64,000 nucleotides of DNA from Luteibacter flocculans (GTDB lineage: Bacteria > Pseudomonadota > Gammaproteobacteria > Xanthomonadales > Rhodanobacteraceae), in the NCBI RefSeq assembly GCF_023612255.1, contig NZ_CP063231.1:2090001-2154000 (forward strand). The letters are read 5' to 3'. Below the pieces are notes generated by a model. That model was not told the DNA's origin, searched no databases, and saw only the letters and a program-made list of their open reading frames with translations. Within the stretch, counting starts at the first letter, position 1; each line of letters begins with the position of its first letter. Shown in pieces: positions 1-8,544 of this stretch. The position numbers and the translations under genes were made by a program.

Positions 1-157
1 ACAAGCGCAGCGATCCATCGACATGCCCATCGGAGAAGATGCCGTCCGCCATGCCAACGCCTGGCAACGCCGACAGGACGATGCCGACGCAGAGCACGCG
101 ACGACGACCGAGTGCATGAAGGCGGTGATGTGAACAGGAGGGGCGTCGAAGATGCAT
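1..157 (-). CDS. OprD-family outer membrane porin, 5' end only
   Basis: Only the first 52 codons are inside the window; the gene runs off the left edge. The reading frame on the minus strand starts at ATG 157 and encodes a basic n-region, a hydrophobic stretch (VLCVGIVLSALPGVGMA) and a probable signal peptidase site, followed by DGIFSDGHVDGSLRL. An Asp-Gly-rich start that turns into a first beta strand directly after the signal peptide is typical of OprD-family porins, which take up small carboxylates or aromatics. No good ribosome binding site precedes ATG 157, so an internal GTG start is possible. It is divergent from the AraC regulator at 351, which may control it. The family call rests on a short segment. 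Confidence 0.5.
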   Translation of the reverse strand, partial: MHLRRPSCSHHRLHALGRRRVLCVGIVLSALPGVGMADGIFSDGHVDGSLRL

Positions 158-350
158 GGGCTGCGGCGCGCTGGGCGCCACAGTATGGGGAAGGGCAAGC
201 GACAGCGATTGGCCTCACGTGCGATGGGTAAGGTCACATTCCTGCCAAAACGTTTCGTCCTAAGAACGTGCCCCCCCATACAGGGGGTCAACCGTCCTGG
301 GTCGACGGATAGCATCCGATGGGTCTTCGAACTGTGGAGATGGTGGCTCC

Positions 351-899
351 ATGCGAATCGATAACTCATCGCCATCGGGCTCATCGGGCGACGACCCGTC
401 GCCGGTCCGGGCCGTGCAACAACTGCTGGATCATGCGTTGCGTCAGATAACGGATGTAGACAAGGTGGATCGCGTCGCCTGTGCGCGTTATCTCGCGCAA
501 GCGTTGCAGATCCACCACGAGCGCATCAGCGCCCATGCGCCACGTCCACACAGTGGGCTGGCCCCATGGCAAATCCGCACCGTCAAGGAAATCGCGCTCG
601 CGCGACTCGACCTGGGCCTTGCGATCAGTGACCTCGCCGCAGCGTGCCGGCTGTCGCGCAGTTATTTCAGCCGCGCGTTCAAGGTCACCTTCGGCGAAAG
701 CCCGCATCGCTGGCGCCACGGCAAGCGCATCGAGGAAGCCTGCCTGCAGCTCTGCAGCACGGGCAGAAGCCTTGCTGACATTGCCATGGCGTGCGGATTC
801 AACGATCAGGCGCACTTTACTCGGTCATTCAAGGCCGCTATCGGTATGACGCCTCACTCGTACCGCAAGTCCCGAAGTGCGGGGAATGTGCGCGACTGA
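351..899 (+). CDS. AraC-family transcriptional regulator
   Basis: 182 aa, shorter than typical AraC regulators (about 290 aa). It consists mainly of the C-terminal AraC DNA-binding domain (about residues 72-172) with two helix-turn-helix units: LAISDLAAACRLSRSYFSRA and SLADIAMACGFNDQAHFTRS, the second followed by the usual Phe-Lys. The N-terminal 70 residues show no cupin-like sensor domain. The start ATG is preceded by a purine-rich GGAG at 334-337. It sits divergently from the porin fragment at the left edge, so local control of that gene is a reasonable inference. The 158-350 gap is about 190 bp and includes a C7/G5 inverted run near 271-288. Confidence 0.85.
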   Translation: MRIDNSSPSGSSGDDPSPVRAVQQLLDHALRQITDVDKVDRVACARYLAQALQIHHERISAHAPRPHSGLAPWQIRTVKEIALARLDLGLAISDLAAACRLSRSYFSRAFKVTFGESPHRWRHGKRIEEACLQLCSTGRSLADIAMACGFNDQAHFTRSFKAAIGMTPHSYRKSRSAGNVRD

Positions 900-960
900 T
901 ATCGCCAACGACGACCGGGCAGGAGGTGCCCCCAGCCCAGGGCAGGGGGCACATTTCCCA

Positions 961-2460
961 TCATGGGATGTTTTCAATCTTGAGGACAGCCGCGGTGGCG
1001 GTGCGGGTGGCATCGCACGCTGCTGCATCCTCGATGAGGTTGATCCCGTACGTCGGAAACACGGTCTTTAGCATTGGCAACCAACCGGTTTCCGTGAGGC
1101 GATCGGGAAAACAGGCCTGCAGTACCTCCACTGCAATCGCTGCCGCGGTGGACGCACCTGGCGATGCCCCGAGCAGGGCCACCAGTGACTTGTCCGCAGC
1201 GACGACGAGTTCGGTGCCGAAAACCAGCGTGCCACCGTGGTCACCCTCATCGGGCTTGATGATCTGTACACGCTGCCCAGCGACTGCTTCCTGCCACTGA
1301 GAACGGTGCGCTGTCGGGTAGAAGTCCTGAAGCAACTGGAACTGGTGATGCGAACTTTGCAGAACCTGTCCTATCAGGTACTCCTCCAGCTCAGCGTTCT
1401 CCTTTGCCACGGACAGTAGCGGAAGGATGTTGCTGGCCGTGACGGACTCAAACAGGTCCGCGTGCAAACCATGCTTCAGGAACTTCGTCGAGAACCCCGC
1501 ATAGGGACCAAAGAGCAGCGACGTCTTGTCATCGATGACGCGCGTATCGAGGTGGGGCACCGACATCGGAGGAGACCCGGAAGACGCCTTGCCGTAGACC
1601 TTGGCGTGGTGTTGCGTGGTGACGTCATCGACGTCGCATTTCAACCAGATGCCGCTGACCGGAAAACCCCCATAGCCTTTCGCCTCGGGAATGCCCGACT
1701 TTTGAAGAAGCGTAATAGCAGCACCACCGGCACCGATGAAGACGAAGCGCGTCGATACCGCCCGCGTCACGCCGGAGACGGTATCCGTGAAGGTCACGGT
1801 CCACCGGGAATCGTCGGATCGCTCCAGTGCGATGACCTCGGCGTTGTACCGAACTTCGATGCCCTCGCCCTGCAGGTGCCCGACGAGAAGGCGGGTCAGC
1901 GCGCCATAGTCGACATCCGTCCCCGTTACCAGGCGCGTTGCAGCGACATGCTGCGCCGGGTTGCGTCCCTTCATGACAAGCGGTGCCCATTCGGCAATCT
2001 TGGCATGATCCTCGCTGTACTCCATGCCCCTGTAGCAGTGGTGGGCACTCATGGCGGCGTGGCGTGCCTTGAGGAAAGCGACGTTCTCCTCGCCCCAGAC
2101 AAAGCTCATGTGCGGACACGGATGGAGGAAGGCCCGTGGATCGGGGATGGCACCCTTCTCAACGAGGTAAGCCCAGAGCTGGCGCGATATGTCGAACTCC
2201 GTGTTGACCTTCAACGCCTCCGAGATATCGACGCTTCCGTCCGGTCGCTGCGGTGTGTAATTCAGTTCGCAGTTTGCTGCATGGCCCGTGCCCGCGTTAT
2301 TCCAGGCCATGGAGCTTTCCAGCGCGCAATCGTGGAGTCGCTCGACGACCATCATCTTCAGACCGGGCTCGAGCGTATGCAGCAAGGTGCCGGTGGTGGC
2401 GCTCATGATGCCAGCGCCGATGAGAAGGACGTCGACGTCCGGCTCGCTTCGTGAACTCAT
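961..2460 (-). CDS. mqo: malate:quinone oxidoreductase
   Basis: 499 aa, the usual length for this FAD-dependent peripheral membrane enzyme, which oxidises malate to oxaloacetate and passes electrons to the quinone pool. The N-terminus has the FAD-binding motif GAGIMSATTG (residues about 16-25), followed by family signatures such as SSMAWNNAGTGHAANCELNY and HPCPHMSFVWG. GGRRAF-type positions and the C-terminal GASPGAST motif are also present. The start ATG at 2460 overlaps the TGA of the upstream cupin gene (ATGA), with GGGAGACGAGGC before it. It is the last gene of a fumC-cupin-mqo operon, so fumarate to malate to oxaloacetate is encoded as a unit. Confidence 0.96.
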   Translation of the reverse strand: MSSRSEPDVDVLLIGAGIMSATTGTLLHTLEPGLKMMVVERLHDCALESSMAWNNAGTGHAANCELNYTPQRPDGSVDISEALKVNTEFDISRQLWAYLVEKGAIPDPRAFLHPCPHMSFVWGEENVAFLKARHAAMSAHHCYRGMEYSEDHAKIAEWAPLVMKGRNPAQHVAATRLVTGTDVDYGALTRLLVGHLQGEGIEVRYNAEVIALERSDDSRWTVTFTDTVSGVTRAVSTRFVFIGAGGAAITLLQKSGIPEAKGYGGFPVSGIWLKCDVDDVTTQHHAKVYGKASSGSPPMSVPHLDTRVIDDKTSLLFGPYAGFSTKFLKHGLHADLFESVTASNILPLLSVAKENAELEEYLIGQVLQSSHHQFQLLQDFYPTAHRSQWQEAVAGQRVQIIKPDEGDHGGTLVFGTELVVAADKSLVALLGASPGASTAAAIAVEVLQACFPDRLTETGWLPMLKTVFPTYGINLIEDAAACDATRTATAAVLKIENIP

Positions 2461-2852
2461 GCCTCGTCTCCCTTCGTTTTGAAGTGCAGGGTTGCGCCTG
2501 GGTCATACACAACGTAAGCGCGTCGCCACGGCTGGTCGCCTATCAGTCGCCAGCGGTGTCCGGTGCCGCTGTCATCCTGGGCTATCAGCACGTCGCCGGG
2601 ATAAATCGTGAAGGTCGCACCGGACTTGACCTCGAACTCCACGGTGCCGGTGAGAGTCAGCACGAATTGGGGTTGCGGATCCTGATGCCATTCGAACGAC
2701 CCACCAGTGGTCGTTTCCTGAAACGACAGCTCATTGACAGCGATGGGCAGACCGGAAGCGCGACCATGTCGTCCGGCGCCTATCTCGAGCTCGCCCTCCT
2801 CAAAGAGCGAGTTGCCGTCGCCAGCCGTCCACATTCGTATGCAGCGAATCAT
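2457..2852 (-). CDS. small cupin-domain protein
   Basis: 131 aa. The start is placed at ATG 2852 because it follows a clear GGAGA ribosome binding site and leaves only 13 bp after the fumC stop; a longer frame back to 2933 would overlap fumC. The sequence shows a single cupin barrel: SFEWHQDPQPQFVLTLTGTV carries the His and Gln of metal-binding motif 1, and YPGDVLIAQD with GTGHRW resembles motif 2. Its stop overlaps the mqo start. The substrate is unknown. Its place between two TCA-cycle genes suggests a housekeeping or regulatory role linked to C4-dicarboxylate metabolism, but this is inference. Confidence 0.8.
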   Translation of the reverse strand: MIRCIRMWTAGDGNSLFEEGELEIGAGRHGRASGLPIAVNELSFQETTTGGSFEWHQDPQPQFVLTLTGTVEFEVKSGATFTIYPGDVLIAQDDSGTGHRWRLIGDQPWRRAYVVYDPGATLHFKTKGDEA

Positions 2853-2865
2853 TGCTTTGTTCTCC

Positions 2866-4320
2866 TCATGCGCCAGCCAAGCCGTGCCCGACCATCTCGA
2901 TGGGGCGAATCGTTTTGTCGAAAAGTGCTTCATCCACGAGACCCGACGCGAGGGCGGCCTCCTTCAGGGTCGTTCCGTCGGCGATCGCTTTCTCGGCGAT
3001 GTGGGCGGCGTTCTGATAGCCGATGACGGGAGAGAGCGCGGTGACAAGCATCACGCTGCCCTCGACGTATTGGCCGATTTTCCCGGGAACGATCTGCGTA
3101 CCCTCCACCGAGAACTCGCGGAAACGGTCGCAGCCGTCCGCGAGGATTCGTATGGAATGAAGCACGTTGTTGATGATGACCGGCCGCATCGCGTTGAGCT
3201 CGAAGTTGCCCTGGCTACCGGCGACGGCAACGGCGCTGTCGTTGCCAAGCACCTGTATGGCGATCATGACCATGGCCTCGCACTGGGTCGGATTCACCTT
3301 TCCCGGCATGATCGACGATCCTGGCTCGTTGGCCGGAAGCGTCAGTTCACCGAGTCCACAGCGTGGCCCGGATGCCAGCCAGCGCATGTCGTTGGCTATC
3401 TTCATGAGCGCAACGGCAAGCCCACGCAACCCAGCCGATGCCCTGACCATCGCGTCGAGTGAGCCCTGTGCCGCAAATTTGTTGGGCGCCGTCACGAAAG
3501 GCTTTCCAGTGAGCTCCGCAATTCTCGACGCCACGTCCGTCGAAAATCCCTTAGGTGCATTCAGGCCCGTACCCACGGCCGTGCCCCCGACAGCGAGTTC
3601 GTAGAGTCCGGCCCGAGTTGCTTTGACATCCTCGAGGCATGCACGCAACTGGCCGGCCCAGCCATGCCATTCCTGACCGACGGTCAGCGGTACGGCGTCT
3701 TCAAGGTGGGTTCGCCCAATCTTGACGACGGTCATCCATTCGTCAGCTTTGCGCTCGATGACCCCGATGAGCCGAGAAACCGCGGGTATGAGCTGATCAT
3801 CTATGGCAAGGACGGTCGCGACATGCATCGCCGTCGGAAAAGTGTCATTCGAAGACTGTCCCATGTTGACGTCGTCGTTGGGACCTACGGGGTGCTGGCT
3901 GCCGAGAGTTCCACCCAGCAGTTGGATGGCACGGTTGGACAGAACCTCGTTGACGTTCATGTTCGACTGCGTGCCCGAACCGGTCTGCCAGACATACAGT
4001 GGGAAATGCATATCCAGCTCGCCCGCGATGGCCTCGTCAGCCGCTTGCACGATAGCGTCGCGCTTCCATTCCGGCAGGCGGCCGGCCGCGGCGTTGACCA
4101 GGGCGCAGGCCTTTTTCACAAAGCCATACGCGTGATACACCTGCGCCGGCATCTTGTCGGTGCCGATATTGAAGTGGTGCAGCGAGCGTTCGGTCTGAGC
4201 GCCCCAGTAGCGGTCCGCCTGTACGCTGACCGTACCCATGCTGTCGAATTCTTCTCGCGTTCCTGTGGCATGGATGCCAATAGGGATGGAACGCAGTGTG
4301 GGGGTATCGCTCACATGCAT
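2866..4320 (-). CDS. fumC: class II fumarate hydratase
   Basis: About 484 aa, close to the 460-470 aa of iron-independent class II fumarases, which interconvert fumarate and malate. Visible motifs are TGSGTQSNMNVNEV (substrate binding), GRTHLEDAVPLTVGQEW with the catalytic His, and the fumarase/aspartase signature GSSIMPGKVN. The ATG at 4320 follows AAAGAGGAC very closely; the in-frame GTG two codons later has better spacing and may be the true start. It heads the operon with the cupin gene and mqo. The 4321-4548 gap should hold its promoter. Confidence 0.96.
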   Translation of the reverse strand: MHVSDTPTLRSIPIGIHATGTREEFDSMGTVSVQADRYWGAQTERSLHHFNIGTDKMPAQVYHAYGFVKKACALVNAAAGRLPEWKRDAIVQAADEAIAGELDMHFPLYVWQTGSGTQSNMNVNEVLSNRAIQLLGGTLGSQHPVGPNDDVNMGQSSNDTFPTAMHVATVLAIDDQLIPAVSRLIGVIERKADEWMTVVKIGRTHLEDAVPLTVGQEWHGWAGQLRACLEDVKATRAGLYELAVGGTAVGTGLNAPKGFSTDVASRIAELTGKPFVTAPNKFAAQGSLDAMVRASAGLRGLAVALMKIANDMRWLASGPRCGLGELTLPANEPGSSIMPGKVNPTQCEAMVMIAIQVLGNDSAVAVAGSQGNFELNAMRPVIINNVLHSIRILADGCDRFREFSVEGTQIVPGKIGQYVEGSVMLVTALSPVIGYQNAAHIAEKAIADGTTLKEAALASGLVDEALFDKTIRPIEMVGHGLAGA

Positions 4321-4548
4321 GTCCTCTTTGGTTCTCGGGGAGGATGGTCCGTGCAACGGACGCTGCGAGTGATGATTTATAACGACGTCTGTGGGGCGTC
4401 GCCTTGCAAGAAGGTGATTTTCGGCAGGTGACAAATGATCTATAAATTCAGCGCGTCATCCATGATGCCCGTCGGGCATCTGTAGAATCGTGGTATCCGC
4501 ATTCGACTCGCAGCGGACATCAACGAAAGCCAGAGCAGGGATGAGACA

Positions 4549-4832
4549 TTGGAACTCTCGCCACAAGACAAAGAACTTCTCCGCAGAGTCGATGAAGTCC
4601 TCCACTACATGTGGGATCCCATCGGCGTAGCGGGCTCCCGCAAGCCAGGGACGAGTATCAAAGCTATGTCTCAGCGGTATTCCGGCTTCTCAAGAGCACG
4701 GCCGACGGAAAGGATGTCGCCGATTATTTGCTTTGGTTGAGCACGGAGCAGATGGGGATGGGGCCTAACCCTAGTCGCGATGCCGAGGTGGTTGACGTGC
4801 TCTTGGCGTGGCGCGATTACCTTGTTGGGTGA
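4549..4832 (+). pseudogene. conserved small protein gene, frameshifted
   Basis: A TTG start at 4549 with AGGG upstream opens a frame reading MELSPQDKELLRRVDEVLHY, then WDPIGVAG. After codon GVAG this frame becomes nonsense. The adjacent frame continues sensibly as LPQARDEYQSY, then VADYLLWLSTEQMGMG and ends VLLAWRDYLVG at 4832. The break is at about 4631-4637, where one extra G in the GGG run would rejoin the two halves into one protein of about 94 aa. The function is unknown; it resembles small conserved bacterial proteins of unknown role. Whether this is a true frameshift or a homopolymer sequencing error cannot be told here. Confidence 0.55.
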
Positions 4833-5344
4833 GTTCGAAAGGTGCGCTTGCGACCCGAGCGGATATCTCGATGATGCCGCCGAGGGAGGGCGATTAGGGT
4901 TGGGTATCGCGGGGGATAGGAATCGCCCCACCGGCTTGTGTGGATGATCTCTCGCTCAAGTCGCGGCATTTGATCGACTGCGCCGACGTGCTGTCGCGCT
5001 TGTGCGCGGGGCGTGTCGCGGCCCGCGTGTCCTCAGCCTACCACCTAGCTCTGGTTGGGTATGGCGGGCTGGTGGGCGGAACCCGATGGGCAACCGAGCG
5101 AACTTCGCTTAATAAAAACAAATACGAACCCGAGCCCGGCCCGGATGCCGAGGTGCCTCCATTCCCGCCGGCACCATCCCTCAGTGCTGCCGATCGTTTG
5201 CGTGCCGAAGGGAAAACCAGTCCGCTGGCCAAGCTCTCTCAGACCCCTGACGTCTGAATGATCCAGCGGAGAACGATCATAAAGGGGCCCTTGAGAGCCC
5301 TTATTTAAGGTATGATAAGAGCTCCCTTAGAAGGGAGACTTCCC
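4833..5344. other. intergenic / eroded accessory DNA
   Basis: About 510 bp without a convincing gene. A frame at 4940-5257 (105 codons, plus strand) is open, but its start lacks a ribosome binding site, it has no recognisable domain and its codon pattern is irregular. I read it as possible remnant coding sequence. The last 70 bp form the promoter and operator of the hipBA locus: AT-rich sequence with a TATGAT hexamer at 5311-5316 and a palindrome at 5322-5337. Confidence 0.5.
5322..5337. promoter_or_regulatory. palindromic operator of hipBA
   Basis: Perfect inverted repeat CTCCCTT-AG-AAGGGAG (7-bp arms) directly downstream of the -10-like TATGAT (5311-5316) and ending 7 bp before the GTG start of hipB. 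HipB-type antitoxins bind such palindromes to autorepress. The right arm (AAGGGAG) also supplies the ribosome binding site, so the same bases could act as operator and as a small RNA hairpin. A related AAGGGGCCCTT element lies at 5282-5292. Confidence 0.6.
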
Positions 5345-5737
5345 GTGAAGCAACTCAGCGATTTCATCGGCAAGCGTCGGGTCAAAACCCCCTCCATGGA
5401 CATTTTCCCGATGGAGGTGGGTCGGCGGCTGCGCCTCCAGCGCATTGCCTTCAGGTGGCGCCAGTCGGATCTGGCCCTGCGTGCCGGTGTCTCGGTGCAA
5501 ACGATCAAGACGGTCGAGAAAGGGGAGGCCATCTCTTCCTGGAACCTCCTGCGCATCCTCCTTGCCCTGAACCAGGGATCCGATTTCTTGAAGATGCTGG
5601 AGGCGCCGAACTTCCCCAGCTTGAAAGCCCACGAGCACTACCTCCAACTCACCAGCGTCAAGGGTCCGAGCCTCCTGGGTCGGCGCGTGCGCACGAAAGC
5701 AGTGACCGCGACCCAGACCCCGGAGAAGAAGGCATGA
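5345..5737 (+). CDS. hipB: HipB-like XRE-family antitoxin
   Basis: 130 aa, starting at GTG 5345, which has an AAGGGAG ribosome binding site; an ATG at 5312 in frame lies inside the promoter region and is less likely. Residues about 20-75 form a Cro/CI-type helix-turn-helix (RRLRLQRIAFRWRQSDLALR, then AGVSVQTIKTVEKGE). It should neutralise HipA and repress its own operon through the upstream palindrome. The stop overlaps the hipA start (ATGA), the usual coupling for this toxin-antitoxin type. The C-terminus is basic and probably disordered. Confidence 0.85.
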   Translation: MKQLSDFIGKRRVKTPSMDIFPMEVGRRLRLQRIAFRWRQSDLALRAGVSVQTIKTVEKGEAISSWNLLRILLALNQGSDFLKMLEAPNFPSLKAHEHYLQLTSVKGPSLLGRRVRTKAVTATQTPEKKA

Positions 5738-7023
5738 CGATCCCCACCGCCTGGCTCAATGCGCCGATCCACCAGGTGGACGTTTGGACTGAGCATCTGG
5801 GTCCAGCCATCCTGGTGGGCCGCCTCAATTATGAACGTGCCACCGGGGTGGCCTACTTCGAGTGGAGCGACGAGGCCCAAGCGCATCATCTGGACCTTTC
5901 ACCGTTGCGCCTGCCATTGGAGGCGGGGGTGTGGGCCAGCAACCGAGAACGCGAGCTGCCGGAGGAATATCGTGGGCTGCCCGGTTTCCTCAACGACGCG
6001 TTGCCCGATGGTTGGGGCCTGTATTTGATGGACAAGGCTTTGGCACGTGCGGGCATTCCGCCGGAGCAGATCACGCCTGCCACGCGCCTGGCGTTTCTGG
6101 GGGACCGCGCGTGGGGTTCGCTTTCCTTCCACCCCGTGATCGGGGAGGACATCGGCGAGCTCATGTCCCTCGATGCGCTGGGACGGGAAATGGAAGCCTC
6201 GATCGAAGGGCACCTGGAAGCGGTGTCGGATGAACTTCTGCAGGCCGGCAGTTCCCCTCAGGGGGCGCGGCCCAAGGTCATGGTCGATTGCGACGGACAC
6301 TTTCGCCACGCCAAGGTGACGCGGGGCTTGCCCGCCGAAGGGTTCCGTTCGTGGATCATCAAGTTTGCTGGCCGCGATGAACCCGAAGATGGACCCCTCT
6401 TGGAACTGGCTTACATGACCACCGCCCGCAACGCGGGATTGCGGGTTATGGACAGCAGGATCCTGACGATCCGGGGCAAGCATGCGTTTGCCACCGAGCG
6501 TTTCGATCGCTCCCCCGCGGGTCGCGTGTTCACCCACACGCTGGGCGGCCTCATGCACTTCTCTCACCGTCGCATCGGTTTGGACTACGGGATCTTGGCG
6601 CAGGTCATGGATGAGTTGCAGGTGCCCCAAGGGGCTTATCGGGAGGCTTACGCCCGCGCCGTGTTCAATGCGGCGATGAGCGTGCGCGATGATCACTCGA
6701 AAAACTTTGCCTTCATCAAGGGGCAGAACAATCAGTGGGACATTTCCCCCGCGTATGACCTGACCTACATGACCGGTCCGGGTGGCTATCACACAATGAC
6801 CTTTGCCGAAGGCGACACGCAGGATCCGACGCAGCAGGATCTGTTGAACCTGGCGCCTCACTACCATCTGTCCGAGGCGCAGGCGCGACCGATCATTCAA
6901 GCCATGGCCGAGGCGGCGCGACAGGTGGTGCCCATGGCCCGCGAGATGGGTGTGAGCAAAGCCACCCTGGATCCGATCGCGGACCGGCTGGGGGCCATCA
7001 ACGCATCGATGCGCCGCGCATGA
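5734..7023 (+). CDS. hipA: HipA-like serine/threonine kinase toxin
   Basis: 429 aa, typical HipA length. The family phosphorylates glutamyl-tRNA synthetase or related targets and induces growth arrest; the target here is unknown. Visible parts are the N-terminal HipA_N-like region (GRLNYERATGVAYFEWS, FLNDALPDGWG), the P-loop region GSSPQGARPKV (about residues 172-182) with serines equivalent to the regulatory autophosphorylation site, catalytic RDDHSKNF near residue 320 and the metal-binding DISPAYDL motif. Nothing suggests inactivation. It is translationally coupled to hipB. The pair stands alone in an eroded region next to the dif site. Confidence 0.9.
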   Translation: MTIPTAWLNAPIHQVDVWTEHLGPAILVGRLNYERATGVAYFEWSDEAQAHHLDLSPLRLPLEAGVWASNRERELPEEYRGLPGFLNDALPDGWGLYLMDKALARAGIPPEQITPATRLAFLGDRAWGSLSFHPVIGEDIGELMSLDALGREMEASIEGHLEAVSDELLQAGSSPQGARPKVMVDCDGHFRHAKVTRGLPAEGFRSWIIKFAGRDEPEDGPLLELAYMTTARNAGLRVMDSRILTIRGKHAFATERFDRSPAGRVFTHTLGGLMHFSHRRIGLDYGILAQVMDELQVPQGAYREAYARAVFNAAMSVRDDHSKNFAFIKGQNNQWDISPAYDLTYMTGPGGYHTMTFAEGDTQDPTQQDLLNLAPHYHLSEAQARPIIQAMAEAARQVVPMAREMGVSKATLDPIADRLGAINASMRRA

Positions 7024-7707
7024 GCCGGAGCAGGGGGAGGTAAAGGGCACGGCCCACGACACCTACACCTGCGTCGAAGCCCAACACATCAACGGCAACC
7101 CGATCAACGCGCTGCGCATGACGTGTGGATAGTGGCGACTGTTGCAGGAGACCTATGGCATGGGCGAGCTGCTGATGCCCTGCTGTAAGGGCGCCGCGGT
7201 GCCAAAGGTCAGCCCCAACGGCCTTCAACACTTTGCCCACGCCTCCGGTGTGTGCAGTGAGTCCGAAGAGAGCCAGCTCCCGGAATTACCGGACCCAGTG
7301 GGGCAGGTGATTGACCCGCGAACGTGACAACTGGGAAGCCGGCCTACAAGCCGCTGAGACCCGCGTGCAAGGCAAGACACCAAGCAATGGCAGCCCAACT
7401 AGAACACGAAGTTGCACGCCAATCGGGTCAAATAACTGCTTTGGAAAAGGCGCTCTCAGAGGCGTACGCTGCGGCACCAAAAAAAGAGCCTCACGACCGA
7501 CGCCTAGGGCGCCCAATACTGGCATAGGTATGAAACCCTCGGCACGCCCCAAGGACAAATAACCCAGCGTCGAACGATGACCAGATAGAGTGCGCGCGAG
7601 GACGTCCTAAAGGCATGGACATTATTAAGCCTGTGAGGACATTTTTAAGCAGGTCCCGACAAGCTGACAACAACAACGGTGCGACGCATCCGGGTAAGGA
7701 AGTGCAA
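7024..7707. other. non-coding / degenerate DNA between hipA and dif
   Basis: About 680 bp with no intact gene. It holds broken coding pieces: a short open stretch ending at 7131 (reading DTYTCVEAQHINGNPINAL) and the coiled-coil remnant at 7311-7526. No terminator with a T-run was seen directly after hipA. The segment ends at the left dif-like site. Confidence 0.5.
7311..7526 (+). pseudogene. coiled-coil protein remnant (possibly KfrA-like)
   Basis: One frame from TTG 7311 reads RERDNWEAGLQAAETRVQGK and then loses sense. The next frame continues from about 7387 as AAQLEHEVARQSGQITALEK and ALSEAYAAAPKKEP before a stop at 7526. Both pieces have the heptad and charge pattern of a coiled coil, and together they resemble the C-terminal half of KfrA-type DNA-binding proteins. 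The assignment is weak because the pieces are short and the N-terminal DNA-binding part is absent. Confidence 0.3.
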
Positions 7708-7735
7708 AGTGCGCATAATGTATATTATGTCCAAT
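7708..7735 (+). other. left dif/att hybrid site (XerCD)
   Basis: The 28-bp layout matches dif: left arm AGTGCGCATAA, central TGTATA, right arm TTATGTCCAAT. The XerC arm differs from E. coli dif only at the first base and the centre is identical; the XerD arm has two changes (CC for TT). The chromosomal-looking XerC arm joined to a divergent XerD arm is what is expected when a dif-using phage has inserted. With the site at 15149-15176 it brackets the inovirus. Confidence 0.85.
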
Positions 7736-7807
7736 TCAAACGGCGCCTTCGCAGGATGTTGAAGGCCCTCGGGAAAGCCTTTGCAGTCCCGCGTCAAGGA
7801 GTCAGAC

Positions 7808-8065
7808 ATGCCGCGCAGGCAGTGGCAGCTTGAAGATGGCGCGCTGGTCCACCCCACTGGCCGGCGCATCCCGCTAGACGATATCGAAGATTGGTTCCGC
7901 GCCGCCTGGGGCGGAAACCAGTCGATCCAGACGGATCGATGGCGAGGCTGGCGGATCGTACAACAGTACCTTGTCCCGCCAGGACGAAGCATCAGGGACG
8001 GCATCCACATCAACTGTCTGCGCGCACTTGCCAACCACCTCGGCGTAGATGGAAAACGAAGCTGA
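7808..8065 (+). CDS. hypothetical inovirus protein, 85 aa
   Basis: 85 aa starting at ATG 7808 with AAGGAG six bases upstream, a strong ribosome binding site. No domain is recognised with confidence; it is tryptophan-rich (DWFRAAWGGN, DRWRGWRIVQQYLVPPG) and looks like a small soluble protein. In the integrated state it has no obvious promoter because dif lies 70 bp upstream. In the circular phage the HTH regulator frame would run through this junction and stop at 7833, overlapping this start by 26 bp, so the two would form an operon. A role in lysogeny or copy control is inference from that arrangement. Confidence 0.7.
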   Translation: MPRRQWQLEDGALVHPTGRRIPLDDIEDWFRAAWGGNQSIQTDRWRGWRIVQQYLVPPGRSIRDGIHINCLRALANHLGVDGKRS

Positions 8066-8098
8066 AAAGCAGGTTTGGCGGGAGAAGGCTCAGGCATG

Positions 8099-8130
8099 AA
8101 AAAAGCCCCGGTCGGTGACGATCGGGGCTT
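8099..8130 (-). terminator. intrinsic terminator at end of phage operon
   Basis: Stem AAGCCCCG (8103-8110) pairs with CGGGGCTT (8123-8130) and extends inward through GTCG/CGAT pairs to a 4-base loop. On the minus strand the stem is followed by six T residues (A6 at 8099-8104 on the plus strand), the standard intrinsic terminator pattern. It ends the long leftward phage transcription unit. Confidence 0.85.
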
Positions 8131-8173
8131 CTCCGTTGGAGAGGTTGAGAGCGTATCCGCAGGGGTTTCACCC

Positions 8174-8500
8174 CTACAACCCCGAGGCCTCCACGCCCGT
8201 GGCGCTAGGGCCATCGCCAACGCACCGAACCCGGCCGGGCCAAGGCTCAATCACATGGTCACTGGTGCGATACACAACCCCTGCGACACACCGCGCACGC
8301 CCAGCAACGATAGCCCTGAACGCTGACACCTCATTCGGCGTCATATAGAAACGACGCGAAACAGACACCGAAGGCGGCGCATCTACGTGAGAAGCCTCCA
8401 AATTCTCCGGTCGAACTGCACGCATGTAGATGTACCGATAAATCGGCAGCGACGCCAAAACAAGCAATCCCGCAATAACGTAGTAGCCGCTCGGCCGCAT
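8174..8500 (-). CDS. small phage membrane protein downstream of zot
   Basis: 108 aa with one N-terminal transmembrane segment (YYVIAGLLVLASLPIYRYIY, about residues 6-25) and a basic soluble tail with two cysteines (RARCVAGVV, GRVRCVGDG). The start ATG 8500 has a strong AGGAGGGAG ribosome binding site. It is the last gene before the terminator at 8099-8130 and follows zot by 44 bp. I do not recognise the family. Its position suggests a morphogenesis or superinfection-exclusion protein, but this is inference. Confidence 0.65.
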   Translation of the reverse strand: MRPSGYYVIAGLLVLASLPIYRYIYMRAVRPENLEASHVDAPPSVSVSRRFYMTPNEVSAFRAIVAGRARCVAGVVYRTSDHVIEPWPGRVRCVGDGPSATGVEASGL

Positions 8501-8544
8501 AAGGCTCCCTCCTGACGACGAAGGGTAGCGTACCTTCCAGCAAT

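Noticed and set aside
1462-2454. Open frame of 330 codons opposite mqo
   Set aside because: Antisense shadow; mqo is unmistakable on the minus strand.
4940-5257. 105-codon frame before hipBA
   Set aside because: No ribosome binding site or recognisable domain; described only as part of the intergenic region.
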